Source: Thalassoglobus sp. JC818
GTDB taxonomy: Bacteria > Planctomycetota > Planctomycetia > Planctomycetales > Planctomycetaceae
DNA length: 64,000 bases
Assembly: GCF_040717535.1 (NCBI RefSeq)
Contig: NZ_JBFEFI010000005.1
Location: 434,001-498,000, forward strand
Reading direction: 5' to 3'
Position numbers and translations under genes: made by a program. The notes under the pieces were generated by a model, which worked only from the letters and a program-made list of their open reading frames with translations, was not told the origin of the DNA and did no database searches. How positions within the stretch are numbered: position 1 is the stretch's first letter; every line of letters begins with the position of its first letter. Below, one piece after another: positions 18,154 through 27,781 of the stretch.

Positions 18154-19524
18154 ATGTCTGTTTCAACCCCACCGGCGACTATTCGCCCAACCGGACGCGT
18201 CGTTGCGTGTGCAGCTGATCCCGCTGCTCAACGGCAACTCGAACTTGCAATCCGCAGGAACGGGTACGACGCAATTGCGGTTTCCTCCATTGAACAACTC
18301 CGCGATTTAGCCCTCGACGAAGAGATCGCCGCCGCAGTCATCGACGAACCACAGTCGATCGAGCAGGTGCAACACCTCGACTCAGAACTTCGTCGGCTTG
18401 ATCGACCAACGCAGCTCGTTCTGCTGCCATCCATCGGCCAGCGAATGAACTTACCAAAGTCACTCACCTGCGAAGTTGTCGATCCTCCACTCACTCCAGA
18501 ACGAATCGGTCGCGCATTGTTCGCAGCTGTGGGGCGAGCACAACTCATCATCGAGAACCTGGAACTTCGCCAGAAACTCGAAGGCCGCATGTTTGACGGA
18601 CTGATCGGTTTCAGCGGTCAAACTCGCGAAATGCGAAACCAGATTCACTTCGCTGCCGAGCACGATCAGCCAGTGCTCGTCGTCGGTGAAGTCGGTTGCG
18701 GAAAGAGTGAAGCAGCGCGAGCCATTCACCTGACACGTTCCGGCCCTAGTAAACCTTTGCTGACGATTCGCTGCCAACTGCTGACATCGGCAGCTGTCGA
18801 AAAAGAACTCTTCGGCGACGAAGAATGCGAAGGCCGCATCAGTGCTGCTTCCGACGGAACGCTCGTTCTGGAAGACATTGATTCACTCACTCTGCCTGTT
18901 CAGGCCAAACTCGCTGCGGCGATTCGTAACAGTGCGTACAAGCGTGGCGAGAACTTTGTTCCTGTCCGTTCACGAATCATCGCGACCTCATCAGCAAACT
19001 TGCGAAAGCTTTGTGCCGAGCAGAAGTTTGACCTTCGACTGGCGGAACTTCTGGAACGCAACGTCATCTCCGTCGCTCCACTTCGTGAGCGAATCGAAGA
19101 TGTCGCGTGCCTCGCAGAACACTTCCTTCAGCAGGCAAGTGTCCGAGAAGGACAGCATCCACGACGCTTGTCGAACGAAGCCTTGAATCGCCTTGAAACT
19201 CATCACTGGCCGGGCAATGTTCGGGAACTCGAAAACGTGATGAATCGAATCTGTTCCCTCGCGGGCAGCTCTGACGTCACAGTTGAAGAACTGCTTCCAT
19301 GGCTGGAACAAACCGAGGAGTCGACTGAAGCTCCCGGCATGACTCTTCGCGAGATGGAACGCAAGTTGATCGAAGCCACCTTCAACCGCTTCGGCGGAAA
19401 CCGCGAACTGACGGCGAAGGCACTGCAAATCGGAATTCGAACTCTCTCTGGAAAACTCAGAGAATACGGATACCCGCCACGAGGAGGCCCCGGATCAAAC
19501 CGAAAACAAGACCGGGCTGCTTGA
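18154..19524 (+). CDS. Degenerate NtrC-like AAA regulator with receiver-like and Fis domains
   Basis: A 456-residue protein. Residues 1-125 form a receiver-like domain; 150-375 an AAA domain with Walker A GEVGCGKS; 405-445 a Fis-type helix-turn-helix (FNRFGGNRELTAKALQIGIRTL). The WPGNVRELENVMNRI segment confirms NtrC kinship. However, the GAFTGA loop that touches sigma-54 is absent (ELFGDEECEGRISAASDGTL), Walker B reads LVLEDID instead of LFLDEI, and the arginine-finger region is changed (FDLRLAELLERN). The start at 18154 has AGGA upstream. It probably still binds DNA, but classic sigma-54 activation is doubtful. Confidence 0.85.
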   Translation: MSVSTPPATIRPTGRVVACAADPAAQRQLELAIRRNGYDAIAVSSIEQLRDLALDEEIAAAVIDEPQSIEQVQHLDSELRRLDRPTQLVLLPSIGQRMNLPKSLTCEVVDPPLTPERIGRALFAAVGRAQLIIENLELRQKLEGRMFDGLIGFSGQTREMRNQIHFAAEHDQPVLVVGEVGCGKSEAARAIHLTRSGPSKPLLTIRCQLLTSAAVEKELFGDEECEGRISAASDGTLVLEDIDSLTLPVQAKLAAAIRNSAYKRGENFVPVRSRIIATSSANLRKLCAEQKFDLRLAELLERNVISVAPLRERIEDVACLAEHFLQQASVREGQHPRRLSNEALNRLETHHWPGNVRELENVMNRICSLAGSSDVTVEELLPWLEQTEESTEAPGMTLREMERKLIEATFNRFGGNRELTAKALQIGIRTLSGKLREYGYPPRGGPGSNRKQDRAA

Positions 19525-19546
19525 TCCTCATCTATCAAGACAGCAC

Positions 19547-19583
19547 AAAGCCGTTCGAGAATCACTCGGACGGCTTTTTTTGT
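19547..19583 (+). terminator. Terminator after the NtrC-like gene
   Basis: Thirteen-bp stem (aaagccgttcgag 19547-19559 with ctcggacggcttt 19565-19577, one G-U pair), 5-nt loop aatca and a T-run. Very typical intrinsic terminator, 22 bp after the stop. Confidence 0.85.
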
Positions 19584-19629
19584 TTGCAAAACTTCGCTTC
19601 CGAACGTTTGTCCTGTGTAAAGCGAAAAC

Positions 19630-19664
19630 AGAAGGACGTTCACCCAGCGGGCAAACGTCCTTCT
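19630..19664 (-). terminator. Terminator for the minus-strand 725-aa protein gene
   Basis: Perfect 11-bp stem (agaaggacgtt 19630-19640, aacgtccttct 19654-19664) followed on the minus strand by GTTTTC. Placed 80 bp after the stop codon at 19746. Confidence 0.65.
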
Positions 19665-19745
19665 TCAATTGATCTGATTGTCTCAGCAAAGTAATTCGCC
19701 ATCGAAACTGAATTCACTCAGCAACGACAGGCGAAGACTTAACTG

Positions 19746-21923
19746 CTATTCGATGTTGAGAGAAAGCCAACCGCTCTCGGCAACAATCGAAGTGATTCGC
19801 AGCTTGATGATCTTTCCCTCTTGTTCGAGTTCAAAGACCGCATCGATTTCCTGTTCAGGAAGTGATGCTTGAATCTTCTGACGCATCACGTTCGCTCGAG
19901 CGACCTGTTCGGCAACGTTGGAAGGTCGTTCGACCGGCTTCACGCCCACATTGCCTCGCGTCAGAATCACTTTGTCTTCGACAACAGAAGGACTGAGTGG
20001 AACAGTGATGATCTGAGTAGGAATGCTACCTTCTTCGCCACGATCCAAACCAGCACGAATTGTGAGAATGACTTCCCCTTCGATGATCTGGAATCGAATC
20101 GGATTCGGTTCATCGAAGACGAACATTGTTCCTTCGCTGCTTTCATCTGGCTCTCCGAGGTCGACTTCGCGATCGAGAATCTTGCTCAATCGCTCTTCGA
20201 TCATCTCACGAAGTTCGCCGTCGCTCAGCTTCTGCTTGCCTTCGGTTCCCAACTCAAGTCGATTCGAACCGTTGCTGAGCAGGGTCTCGTGAACCTGAAC
20301 GAGAATTCCTTTCGACGAAGCTTTGATACCTGGATCAGGACGCCCGCCACCGAGTTCTGTAGGATTCGCCAGTCGAGTTGAACCGTGAATCTGTGAGCTG
20401 GTGCTGGAGTACTTAATTGCATCCGGATAAAGACCATATTCGCGGAGCGGACCGTACAAGCGGTTTTGCAATTCCATTGAAGCTTCAGCAAACCGTGAAT
20501 CGACTTCGCGATTCAACTCGGAACTGACTTCCTCTTGAATGCTTCGCTGTGTGTAACCGTTCGCCTGCCCCATGCGAGCAGATGCTTCTCGCATTGCGAT
20601 TCGATCTGCAATGCCGCCAAACAATCCACCACTGAAACGGGTACGTGCTCCAACTGGACGGTTATTCGCTCGAACAGAAACACTCGCTGGTCGAGTCGAG
20701 AACTCATTGCCATCGAAGCCAATGCTTTTGACAGCATTGAAAGTGTGGTAACCGGTCGTTTGAATCGTCGCCTGGCTTGTCGATCCGAATGAGTTCGTTC
20801 GGACGACCCCATTAAGATTCAGCTCGAAGCGAGCTTCGTTGGTGCTCGGCTGGATGTTCACGGAAAGGTTGACGTTGGAGTTCTGGTTTCCAACGACGCG
20901 TGCTCCCATGATGTAGTCATTGATTTGAGACGACTCGTTGCGGGTCTCACCGATCACCTTGTTCAGCAATCCTTCAGAGATCGCCAAACGAAGGTTGTAG
21001 TTGAGGAAGTGAACGGCGAAGGCTGAAGACAACGCTTCTCCCCCATCAGGGGCGGTCAGTCGAATCGCGTCGAATTGTTCTCGAAGCGAGGCAGCCAGCT
21101 CAGGCGATGGCTCGTCGTAGTACTCGTCGACAGTTTCCAGGAACATTCCGAGTTGTTCTCGAAGCTCGATCTGTGCTTCGGGTGAAACTGGAGCAACAGC
21201 TGCTTGAACGGCAGCGAGTGCATCTTCGAGTTGGAGGAACGACTCGCGACTCATGAACTCGCGAATTTCGTCTCCGTATTCTTCTCGGGTTTCGAGTTGA
21301 GCTTTGACCTTGTTGACAGCTTCGATCGACTCTTCATTCGAAGGTCGGAAATTCTGAAGTTCGTTGGACTTGGCCCATTTCAGCCAGGCTTGTCCGCCTC
21401 TCACCGAGTTCATATCCCGGCGAAAGTCTGCCAGGGCGGATTTGAGAGTTTCAGTCGCTGCCTGAGTTCGAACCTTCAGAGCGGTTTCTTCGTCGATGGT
21501 CAGCGTTTCAAGAACGGCTTCTGCCATATCCACACGGGCAATCAGTGAGGAATAAAGCGGACCAATCTGATCGTGAATCGAGCGATATCGAGAATCCCCG
21601 AGGGCCTTCTCCATGGTGTTCAATTTGACGCGAACCCGCTTCAGCGCGGTTTCCTGAGCTTCGAGAGTGTCGTTTTCTCCTTCGTAGAAATCCGTGACAA
21701 ACTGCCCGGTTTCGAGGGTCCACTCTTTCCAGCTTTCGTCAATTTCTTCGCTGAGATCCTCGAAATCGGCCGGGCTCAGGCCGTCCGGGGCATAGGCTGC
21801 CATCAGCCCGGACAGCCCCACTGGTTGAGGTGTCTCGTCTTGATACGCCCAAGTTTGTGTCCCTGCCCAAATAATGATTGAGCAGCAACCGGCGATCCAG
21901 AGAAATTGTTGACGCATTGGCAT
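19746..21923 (-). CDS. Large secreted protein of unknown function
   Basis: A protein of about 725 residues with an N-terminal signal or anchor (RQQFLWIAGCCSIIIWAGTQTWA). Residues about 45-330 are highly charged and helical (many glutamate/lysine heptads, EDLSEEIDESWKEW...). The second half (after about 340) is beta-rich, with VVGNQNSNVNLSVNIQPS and ARFELNLNG, and ends in another mixed domain rich in SPSVVEDKVILTRG. No catalytic motif recognised. A TTG at 21953 would lengthen it; ATGs at 21923 or 21917, with GGTGGA upstream, are better. Divergent from the DUF11 protein gene. Envelope location is inferred. Confidence 0.7.
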   Translation of the reverse strand: MPMRQQFLWIAGCCSIIIWAGTQTWAYQDETPQPVGLSGLMAAYAPDGLSPADFEDLSEEIDESWKEWTLETGQFVTDFYEGENDTLEAQETALKRVRVKLNTMEKALGDSRYRSIHDQIGPLYSSLIARVDMAEAVLETLTIDEETALKVRTQAATETLKSALADFRRDMNSVRGGQAWLKWAKSNELQNFRPSNEESIEAVNKVKAQLETREEYGDEIREFMSRESFLQLEDALAAVQAAVAPVSPEAQIELREQLGMFLETVDEYYDEPSPELAASLREQFDAIRLTAPDGGEALSSAFAVHFLNYNLRLAISEGLLNKVIGETRNESSQINDYIMGARVVGNQNSNVNLSVNIQPSTNEARFELNLNGVVRTNSFGSTSQATIQTTGYHTFNAVKSIGFDGNEFSTRPASVSVRANNRPVGARTRFSGGLFGGIADRIAMREASARMGQANGYTQRSIQEEVSSELNREVDSRFAEASMELQNRLYGPLREYGLYPDAIKYSSTSSQIHGSTRLANPTELGGGRPDPGIKASSKGILVQVHETLLSNGSNRLELGTEGKQKLSDGELREMIEERLSKILDREVDLGEPDESSEGTMFVFDEPNPIRFQIIEGEVILTIRAGLDRGEEGSIPTQIITVPLSPSVVEDKVILTRGNVGVKPVERPSNVAEQVARANVMRQKIQASLPEQEIDAVFELEQEGKIIKLRITSIVAESGWLSLNIE

Positions 21924-22296
21924 TTGTTCCACCGTCGCTCCATTGTTCCCCAAAGCGTGGTCATCACGACTCGAAGAGACTCTTCTTAGTTATCGTCCAC
22001 TTCGCTCCATCGACGTGGAATAAATGTGTGGCTGCGAGAATCGATTCAATCGCTAAAAACCACCTATTTTCGGTCAGCATTCTAACTTGCGTAAGCGGAC
22101 TATTCAAACAGTCCGTGTTCAGATCGATGTCCACTGATTGACCGAATCACGAATCAAGACTCACGTTGAAATCAACATTCGAATTCGCCTTTACGCGGTT
22201 TTGCAAAATTTGCTATCACTTGTCGGTGCAAAGATGCACTTTCGAACCGCCCATCGTTCGATGGGATTTCAATGATCCGGGAAAGGATTCCCCATA
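21924..22296. other. Divergent spacer, no supported gene
   Basis: A 373-bp region between two divergent envelope-protein genes. It holds promoters for both. I noticed AAAGGA before the start at 22297 as the ribosome site, and no repeat or RNA fold. Confidence 0.45.
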
Positions 22297-25200
22297 ATGC
22301 AGAACCTGATTGTGAAGTCCCTGGTTCTGATGGGCGTAATTGGCGGCAGTTGCTTCGTGGTCTGGAAAGCTCACGAAAGCCTGCAGAAAAATAATGTTGA
22401 ACCTGATCCTTCAGCATTTACAGCCCTCAATTCTCCTTCCGAAGCATCAAAAGAGACGCCCAAAGTCGCTGGGAATCTTTTTCAGGATGTTCAGATTGAA
22501 TTCCCCGATCATCTCAATGAACAGAGCGATCAGGAACTTGAGCCGACTCCGGCTGCTGCGGTTCCGGAGACCGCTTCAAACTCTGAGGTCCTCCCCAACA
22601 ATCGTTTTGCGCTCGCTGATCCGCTGAAATCCTCGAATCAGCCTGTTGATTCACCGCTTGCATCGGCACCTTCTCCAACGCAAACCGAGGAGAACGGGCG
22701 CGAGGAGGAATTTTCCACGACCAACGGGAGTAATGGTCTCGCTGAACTTTCTCCCGGGCTCATTCAATTTCGTTCGGAAACCTCTCAAGAAGCAGAACCG
22801 GGTGAGCTGGTCCATATCGAGGCAAGCCCTGTCCCGCTGGAAGACCCATTCGGCAGAGACGATTCCAGAGATGCTGGGAATCCTCGAACTGTTCTCAATG
22901 CTGACGACTCAATCGAATCCACGGATGAAGTGACTCCCGTTGCGAACGAATATCCTCAAGGGGGATTCCCGCAAGGAGTCGAATTCGCAGTCGGTGAATC
23001 GCGAGTGGAAGCAGATGTCTTCCCGGTTGATACCGGATCACCTTCCGCGCCAGCCAACTCGGAATTTCCATCATCCGAGAAACTTGTTGAGCCTCCAGCT
23101 GCTCAGGAGAATGCTTACCCACTGAGATTTTTCAATGGGGTCGCCTCCAAAGCCAAGCGAGAAGCTGAGGAAGCTGCAAAAGAAAAATCGGCGAACGGTG
23201 AGAACGAAAACACTTCAGAAGACTTGCTGCCCGTTTCTAATGACATTGCTTCGGAAGAAGATTCCTCAGAGGTGATTCCATTCTCGCTGGGAAACAACAC
23301 GCCCACAGAGGCACCCAAGAAAGAGAGTTCGTTCGGACCGTCGCATCAGAAACAGCTCGGTGACAACTCCGAAATTGAGCCGATCAGTTGGGAAGACTCA
23401 CCCGCCGATCAGAATGCCGTGACTCCCGCTTCGGAAGTTGTGCTTCCATCACCGACGACTTTGCCCGGACTCAGCGTCGAAGCACCGCCGCAACTCGGTG
23501 CAATGCCTGCATCGAATCCTTCAATCGGTGGGCCACTTGCGACCGAATCAAACCCGACAGAATCGAACCGAAGTTTGCCAATTGAAACCGCTGGAACTCC
23601 ACAAGCAAGCCCAAGTCCAACACTTCCAGGATTGAGCAGATCAGTTGAGCCTCAGATGAATTCACTGGCGATGCAGCCGGAGACTCTCGATGTTGGAACG
23701 AGCAACGATCACCCACCGTTCCCCGGACCAGGCGCTCCTCAACCGGAATCAAACAATCAACCGGTGACTTCGTTCGCACTCACAGATGCTCCAAACCCGT
23801 TTGCAAAGTACGAAAACACCGTTCCTGCTGCTGCAGAGGTTGGCGGAACAGATGATGTCCTACCCGGTTCAACGACGCTATCGGTACAGAACAATGCTCC
23901 ACCAGCGCAAGAGAATCCATTTGCGACCCCACCGGCATTGAGAACTCAGAACGCTCCCGCTTCGTCACCGCTCTCGGCAACTCCCTTGAGTACAGAAGAA
24001 GACGAAGTCGTCCCGCTGACACTGCTCCCTCCTGCGAATTCTCCAACAAACAAATCCGCAGAAGCAGCTCCAATACAAACAACACCACAGTCACTCCCAC
24101 TGACAGCAGCGCCGCGACAACTCCCAATCGAAAGCGAGACGGAGGAAGCGAAGCCCATCTGGCCAAATCCCCAGGAACTGACTCTAGAGGCTGCGACTCC
24201 ACCAGCCCGACAACAACCCAAGAACGATGGTCTCCTCAGTCGACCAGCTCCGCTCGCAGAGCCGACTACGAGTCCACAGTCTTTGCCAGAATCTTCAGGC
24301 GAACTCGAATTGGTGATGCCAACTCCGCTCTCGACCGCCCCGACGAGAGAACTCCCTACGATCACTCCGGGCAGAGCTCAAGAAAACGGAAGTCCGTTTT
24401 TCGGGGATCAAAACGTCAGCCCGTCTCGAGAAGTGAGCCCAGGCAATCTCTCAAACGGAACGGGAAATCCGGGATCAGAGCTTCCTCAGATCGTTCCTCG
24501 GAACCGAAATCGAATGGAGCTACAAACCGACTCGGGAGACACATTGTCAGCTCCCGCAAGTCCGTTCGAATCAATCGAGCCACCAGCAAATCCTCAAGTG
24601 AAATTTGCAGACGGAAGTCATCAGGGAATTCAAGAGGAACGGTTGTCGCCGTCGAGTCTTGAATCATCCCCGACTCCGCGCGAACTCGCACTGCCAACCG
24701 ATCGCATGGCCCCTGTCGCTCCGTTTTCATTCGGAGGTGCAGCAGATGCTGAGCTCGACAACGGAAACCAGCCTCTTTCGGACGTTCAAGAGAGTGGGTT
24801 GGCGAACAACATTCCTGAGGCACAAGCAGTTCCTGAAGCAGAACAGCCAGAGACCAACAACGAGCTGATTGGTCGGGGAACGATTGATCGAGATGTCAAC
24901 GAAGGAGATCAAAGCCCAGAATTGACCATCGAGAAGAAAGCTCCGGCAAGCGCAACGATCGATGAGCCATTGATCTACTCGATCCTCATCAAGAATGTCG
25001 GCGGTAGCTCAGCGAAGTCGCTGGTCGTCGAAGATCGGATTCCAAAAGGAACTAAACTCAAGGGAACAATTCCGCAGGCCTCTCTGTCGAATGGCGTCCT
25101 GACCTGGGAACGTCCCGAGCTTCACCCGGGGGACGTTTGGGAAATTCAGCTGCTCGTCATCCCGATGGAAGCTGGCGAAATTGGAAGTGTGGCGACCGTC

Positions 25201-26265
25201 TCGTTCGAAGCTGCCGTCGCAGCCCGAATTCGAGTGACAGCTCCCAAAATTGAACTGAAAATGAAGGGGCCGAAGGAAGCAGTCACCGGCAAAACAGCGA
25301 CCTATCAAATGACGATCTCGAACACCGGCGAGGGTGTTGCCAAAGACGTTTACCTCCGAACAATCCTTCCGGAATTGCTGAGCCATCCTGGTGGGCAGGA
25401 CATTGAATACCGAGTTGGAGAACTGCCGGCCGGAGAATCGCGAACGATCGATCTCGTGCTGACTGCCGAAGCGGCCGGTGTGGCGTCGTCGCAAGCACTC
25501 GTGACCGTCAACGGTGAAACACAAGCGGAAACACACTCGGATTTGCGTATCCTCGATTCTCGAATCGGCCTGATCCAGAGTGGTCCCAAGCGTGGATTCG
25601 TTGGACGTCCGGTCGAGTTGACTTCTCGTGTGACCAACCTTTCGAGTCAACGCCTGACGAACGTGAAAGTGATCGAGAGAATTCCTGCCGGACTTTCCCC
25701 GGCGAAACCCGTGCCTTTCTGGGACGCCGAAAAGCGAGTTCTGATTCGAAACTTTGAAGTTCTGGAAGCAGGTGAATCGCGAGACCTGAAGACTCAACTT
25801 GTCCCCGATCAGGCAGGAAACATTGCCCTCAGCTTTGTTGCTCGGGACGATGAGAACAACATCGTCGAAGCTTCTTCAAATCTCGAAGTGAAGGGGTTCG
25901 CCGACCTCGACATCGATGTTCTCGGCCAGAACCAAACCGTTCTCGTTGGGGAACAAGTCTCGTTCCGCCTGAAACTCAAAAACGACGGAACTGCAGCAGC
26001 TGAGAACGTCCTCACTCAGTTTGTGATCCCAGCTGGGCTCACCTTCACGTCCGCAAAAGGCCCCAGCCAATATCAGGTTCAGGGGAATCGGGTTGTGTTC
26101 CAACCTGTCGCTGAAGTTGGAATGGGTGACTCGCAGGAGTTCGATATCGTTCTCACTGCCGCTGGAGCATGCAACTCGAAAGTTGGGGTCGAATTGATGA
26201 CCGCCGACTACAGCGAGCCAATCCGATTCGAGAAACCAGTTCGAGTGGTTGCGGAAACTCCGTAG
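22297..26265 (+). CDS. Large surface-type protein with DUF11-like repeats
   Basis: A 1322-residue protein. An N-terminal hydrophobic anchor (SLVLMGVIGGSCFVVWKA, residues 8-25) is followed by some 850 residues of low-complexity linker very rich in Pro, Ser, Glu, Asn and Thr. The C-terminal third (about 880-1320) has four repeats of the DUF11 or CARDB type: LTIEKKAPASATIDEPLIYSILIKN, then IELKMKGPKEAVTGKTATYQMTISN, IGLIQSGPKRGFVGRPVELTSRVTN, and LDIDVLGQNQTVLVGEQVSFRLKL. Such Ig-like repeats occur on exported adhesion or structural proteins. Almost no cysteine. The linker could span the envelope. Partner and ligand unknown. Confidence 0.82.
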   Translation: MQNLIVKSLVLMGVIGGSCFVVWKAHESLQKNNVEPDPSAFTALNSPSEASKETPKVAGNLFQDVQIEFPDHLNEQSDQELEPTPAAAVPETASNSEVLPNNRFALADPLKSSNQPVDSPLASAPSPTQTEENGREEEFSTTNGSNGLAELSPGLIQFRSETSQEAEPGELVHIEASPVPLEDPFGRDDSRDAGNPRTVLNADDSIESTDEVTPVANEYPQGGFPQGVEFAVGESRVEADVFPVDTGSPSAPANSEFPSSEKLVEPPAAQENAYPLRFFNGVASKAKREAEEAAKEKSANGENENTSEDLLPVSNDIASEEDSSEVIPFSLGNNTPTEAPKKESSFGPSHQKQLGDNSEIEPISWEDSPADQNAVTPASEVVLPSPTTLPGLSVEAPPQLGAMPASNPSIGGPLATESNPTESNRSLPIETAGTPQASPSPTLPGLSRSVEPQMNSLAMQPETLDVGTSNDHPPFPGPGAPQPESNNQPVTSFALTDAPNPFAKYENTVPAAAEVGGTDDVLPGSTTLSVQNNAPPAQENPFATPPALRTQNAPASSPLSATPLSTEEDEVVPLTLLPPANSPTNKSAEAAPIQTTPQSLPLTAAPRQLPIESETEEAKPIWPNPQELTLEAATPPARQQPKNDGLLSRPAPLAEPTTSPQSLPESSGELELVMPTPLSTAPTRELPTITPGRAQENGSPFFGDQNVSPSREVSPGNLSNGTGNPGSELPQIVPRNRNRMELQTDSGDTLSAPASPFESIEPPANPQVKFADGSHQGIQEERLSPSSLESSPTPRELALPTDRMAPVAPFSFGGAADAELDNGNQPLSDVQESGLANNIPEAQAVPEAEQPETNNELIGRGTIDRDVNEGDQSPELTIEKKAPASATIDEPLIYSILIKNVGGSSAKSLVVEDRIPKGTKLKGTIPQASLSNGVLTWERPELHPGDVWEIQLLVIPMEAGEIGSVATVSFEAAVAARIRVTAPKIELKMKGPKEAVTGKTATYQMTISNTGEGVAKDVYLRTILPELLSHPGGQDIEYRVGELPAGESRTIDLVLTAEAAGVASSQALVTVNGETQAETHSDLRILDSRIGLIQSGPKRGFVGRPVELTSRVTNLSSQRLTNVKVIERIPAGLSPAKPVPFWDAEKRVLIRNFEVLEAGESRDLKTQLVPDQAGNIALSFVARDDENNIVEASSNLEVKGFADLDIDVLGQNQTVLVGEQVSFRLKLKNDGTAAAENVLTQFVIPAGLTFTSAKGPSQYQVQGNRVVFQPVAEVGMGDSQEFDIVLTAAGACNSKVGVELMTADYSEPIRFEKPVRVVAETP

Positions 26266-26342
26266 CCAGCGTCGGTTTTCAGACTCACTCGCTTCAGCGG
26301 TTCAATGCGGTGAGGCGAGTGCGATGAAACCGTCTCGACGGT

Positions 26343-27464
26343 TCAACGATCGATTTGAACTTCAACTTGCGAGCCGATCGGGACGTTTGGCCACATCTTC
26401 CCAACCTGTTCGACCTGAACCTGAATCGCAGATTGATTCAAAAGTGAACAGTGCTGAGCCTGCGGAGCGATGAGAGTCACTTTTCCGAATCGATGCTGGT
26501 TTCCGGGGAAGATCAGAAGCAGCTTCTGATCGATTGGAAACGAGACGATCTCGGTCGAAGGAACATTGACCAGAAGATACCGGTGCGCATCGTCGAGAAG
26601 TTCAACGATCGGTGCTCCCTCTGTGACTCGAGAGCCAACACGATTCTGGTAGACACCGACCCGACCAATCGACGGGGAAAGGACAGTCAGGCTCTCTTGC
26701 TGGGCTCGAAGCTGATCAAGTTCTGCACGTGCACGCTTCAGATTCGCTTCCGCGACGTCGACTCCCTCAGTCCGACGGACTTGTGCAGGAAGTGCATGGC
26801 GAAGTTGTTCGAGTTGCTTTTGACGCAGATCACAGATCTCAACCTGAGCGGATGAAACCTCAGCGGCGTTGCTCGCCAGTTCCATCTCCAGAATGGTCGC
26901 CATGCGGTCCGAAGGCTTGGTCGCTCCTTCGACGATCAGCGAACTGACGAATGAGCTGTCGTTGTCCGCCATGACCAATTCTTGACCAGCAAGAATGTCG
27001 TTGAGCATGCTCTGCTGCATTTCGAAGTTGTACTTCTCCTTCAGAAATGTCGCTGACTGCAGCTGGATCTCACAAATCTCCGAATCCAAAGCTCGTTGCC
27101 GCCAAGCCAGTTCCAGCTCAGCAGCTGCCAGAGCCTGTCGATGTTGGAATTCGAGGGCGTCAATTTCGCGAGTCTTGGTCACGACAGCTTGTTCGAGGGT
27201 GTCATCGACGATGCGAACCAATGGCTGGTCCATCTCGATACTCGCACCTTCTTCAACGAGAAGTTCGGCCAACTTTCCGTCTGCTGGAGAGGAGATGTAA
27301 GTTGTCCGGGCCATCAACGTCCCCTGGCAAACGGGACCGCGCGGACGTTCAACCCAGTAAGCCAATCCAATCCCAAGTGTGAGCGCAACGATAGAGAAGA
27401 ACGCGATGCGTCGGGGAGGCGCAGGCAACTCGGGACAGGACTCGAATGAATGAGTCATGGGCAT
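26343..27464 (-). CDS. HlyD-family membrane fusion (periplasmic adaptor) protein
   Basis: A 373-residue adaptor with one N-terminal membrane segment (RRIAFFSIVALTLGIGLAYW), a biotinyl-lipoyl-like half (YISSPADGKLAELLVEEGASIEMDQPLVRI), a long alpha-hairpin (about residues 95-260) and a second lipoyl half (LTVLSPSIGRVGVYQNRVGSRVTEGAPIVELLD), then a beta-barrel end. Such adaptors link an inner-membrane transporter to an outer-membrane channel for export. No ABC, RND or outer-membrane channel gene lies next to it, so its transporter must be encoded elsewhere. The ATG at 27464 or 27458 may be used. Convergent with the DUF11 gene. Confidence 0.85.
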   Translation of the reverse strand: MPMTHSFESCPELPAPPRRIAFFSIVALTLGIGLAYWVERPRGPVCQGTLMARTTYISSPADGKLAELLVEEGASIEMDQPLVRIVDDTLEQAVVTKTREIDALEFQHRQALAAAELELAWRQRALDSEICEIQLQSATFLKEKYNFEMQQSMLNDILAGQELVMADNDSSFVSSLIVEGATKPSDRMATILEMELASNAAEVSSAQVEICDLRQKQLEQLRHALPAQVRRTEGVDVAEANLKRARAELDQLRAQQESLTVLSPSIGRVGVYQNRVGSRVTEGAPIVELLDDAHRYLLVNVPSTEIVSFPIDQKLLLIFPGNQHRFGKVTLIAPQAQHCSLLNQSAIQVQVEQVGKMWPNVPIGSQVEVQIDR

Positions 27465-27781
27465 GGGCGAAGATAAAAAGAGGTGGATGGGTAGCGCTCC
27501 GTCTGAGATGAAAAATCGTCAGAGCGATCGATCTCTCTGACGCAAGAGACGGCGAAATCGCGATTTCCAACGAAACTCATGCCGTTCGTACATCCTCAAC
27601 GGAAACTTCAACTCGAACGGAATGACCTGCAAATCTTCACCACTTTCTCTCACCGGAATCGCCAGAGTCTGAAATTCGTGATGCTGATTCGTTTTCGAGA
27701 GAATCAATGGTCTGCTATTCTGTGGGATCAGAAATCACGCAGCCTCACCTGGCTTGATGTTGAACGAATTGAGGAATTGAA
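27465..27781. other. Divergent spacer between HlyD and leuD
   Basis: A 317-bp region. Short frames on both strands overlap each other and show no protein-like composition. GAGGAATTGAA before 27782 is the leuD ribosome site; promoters for both genes must be here. Confidence 0.4.
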
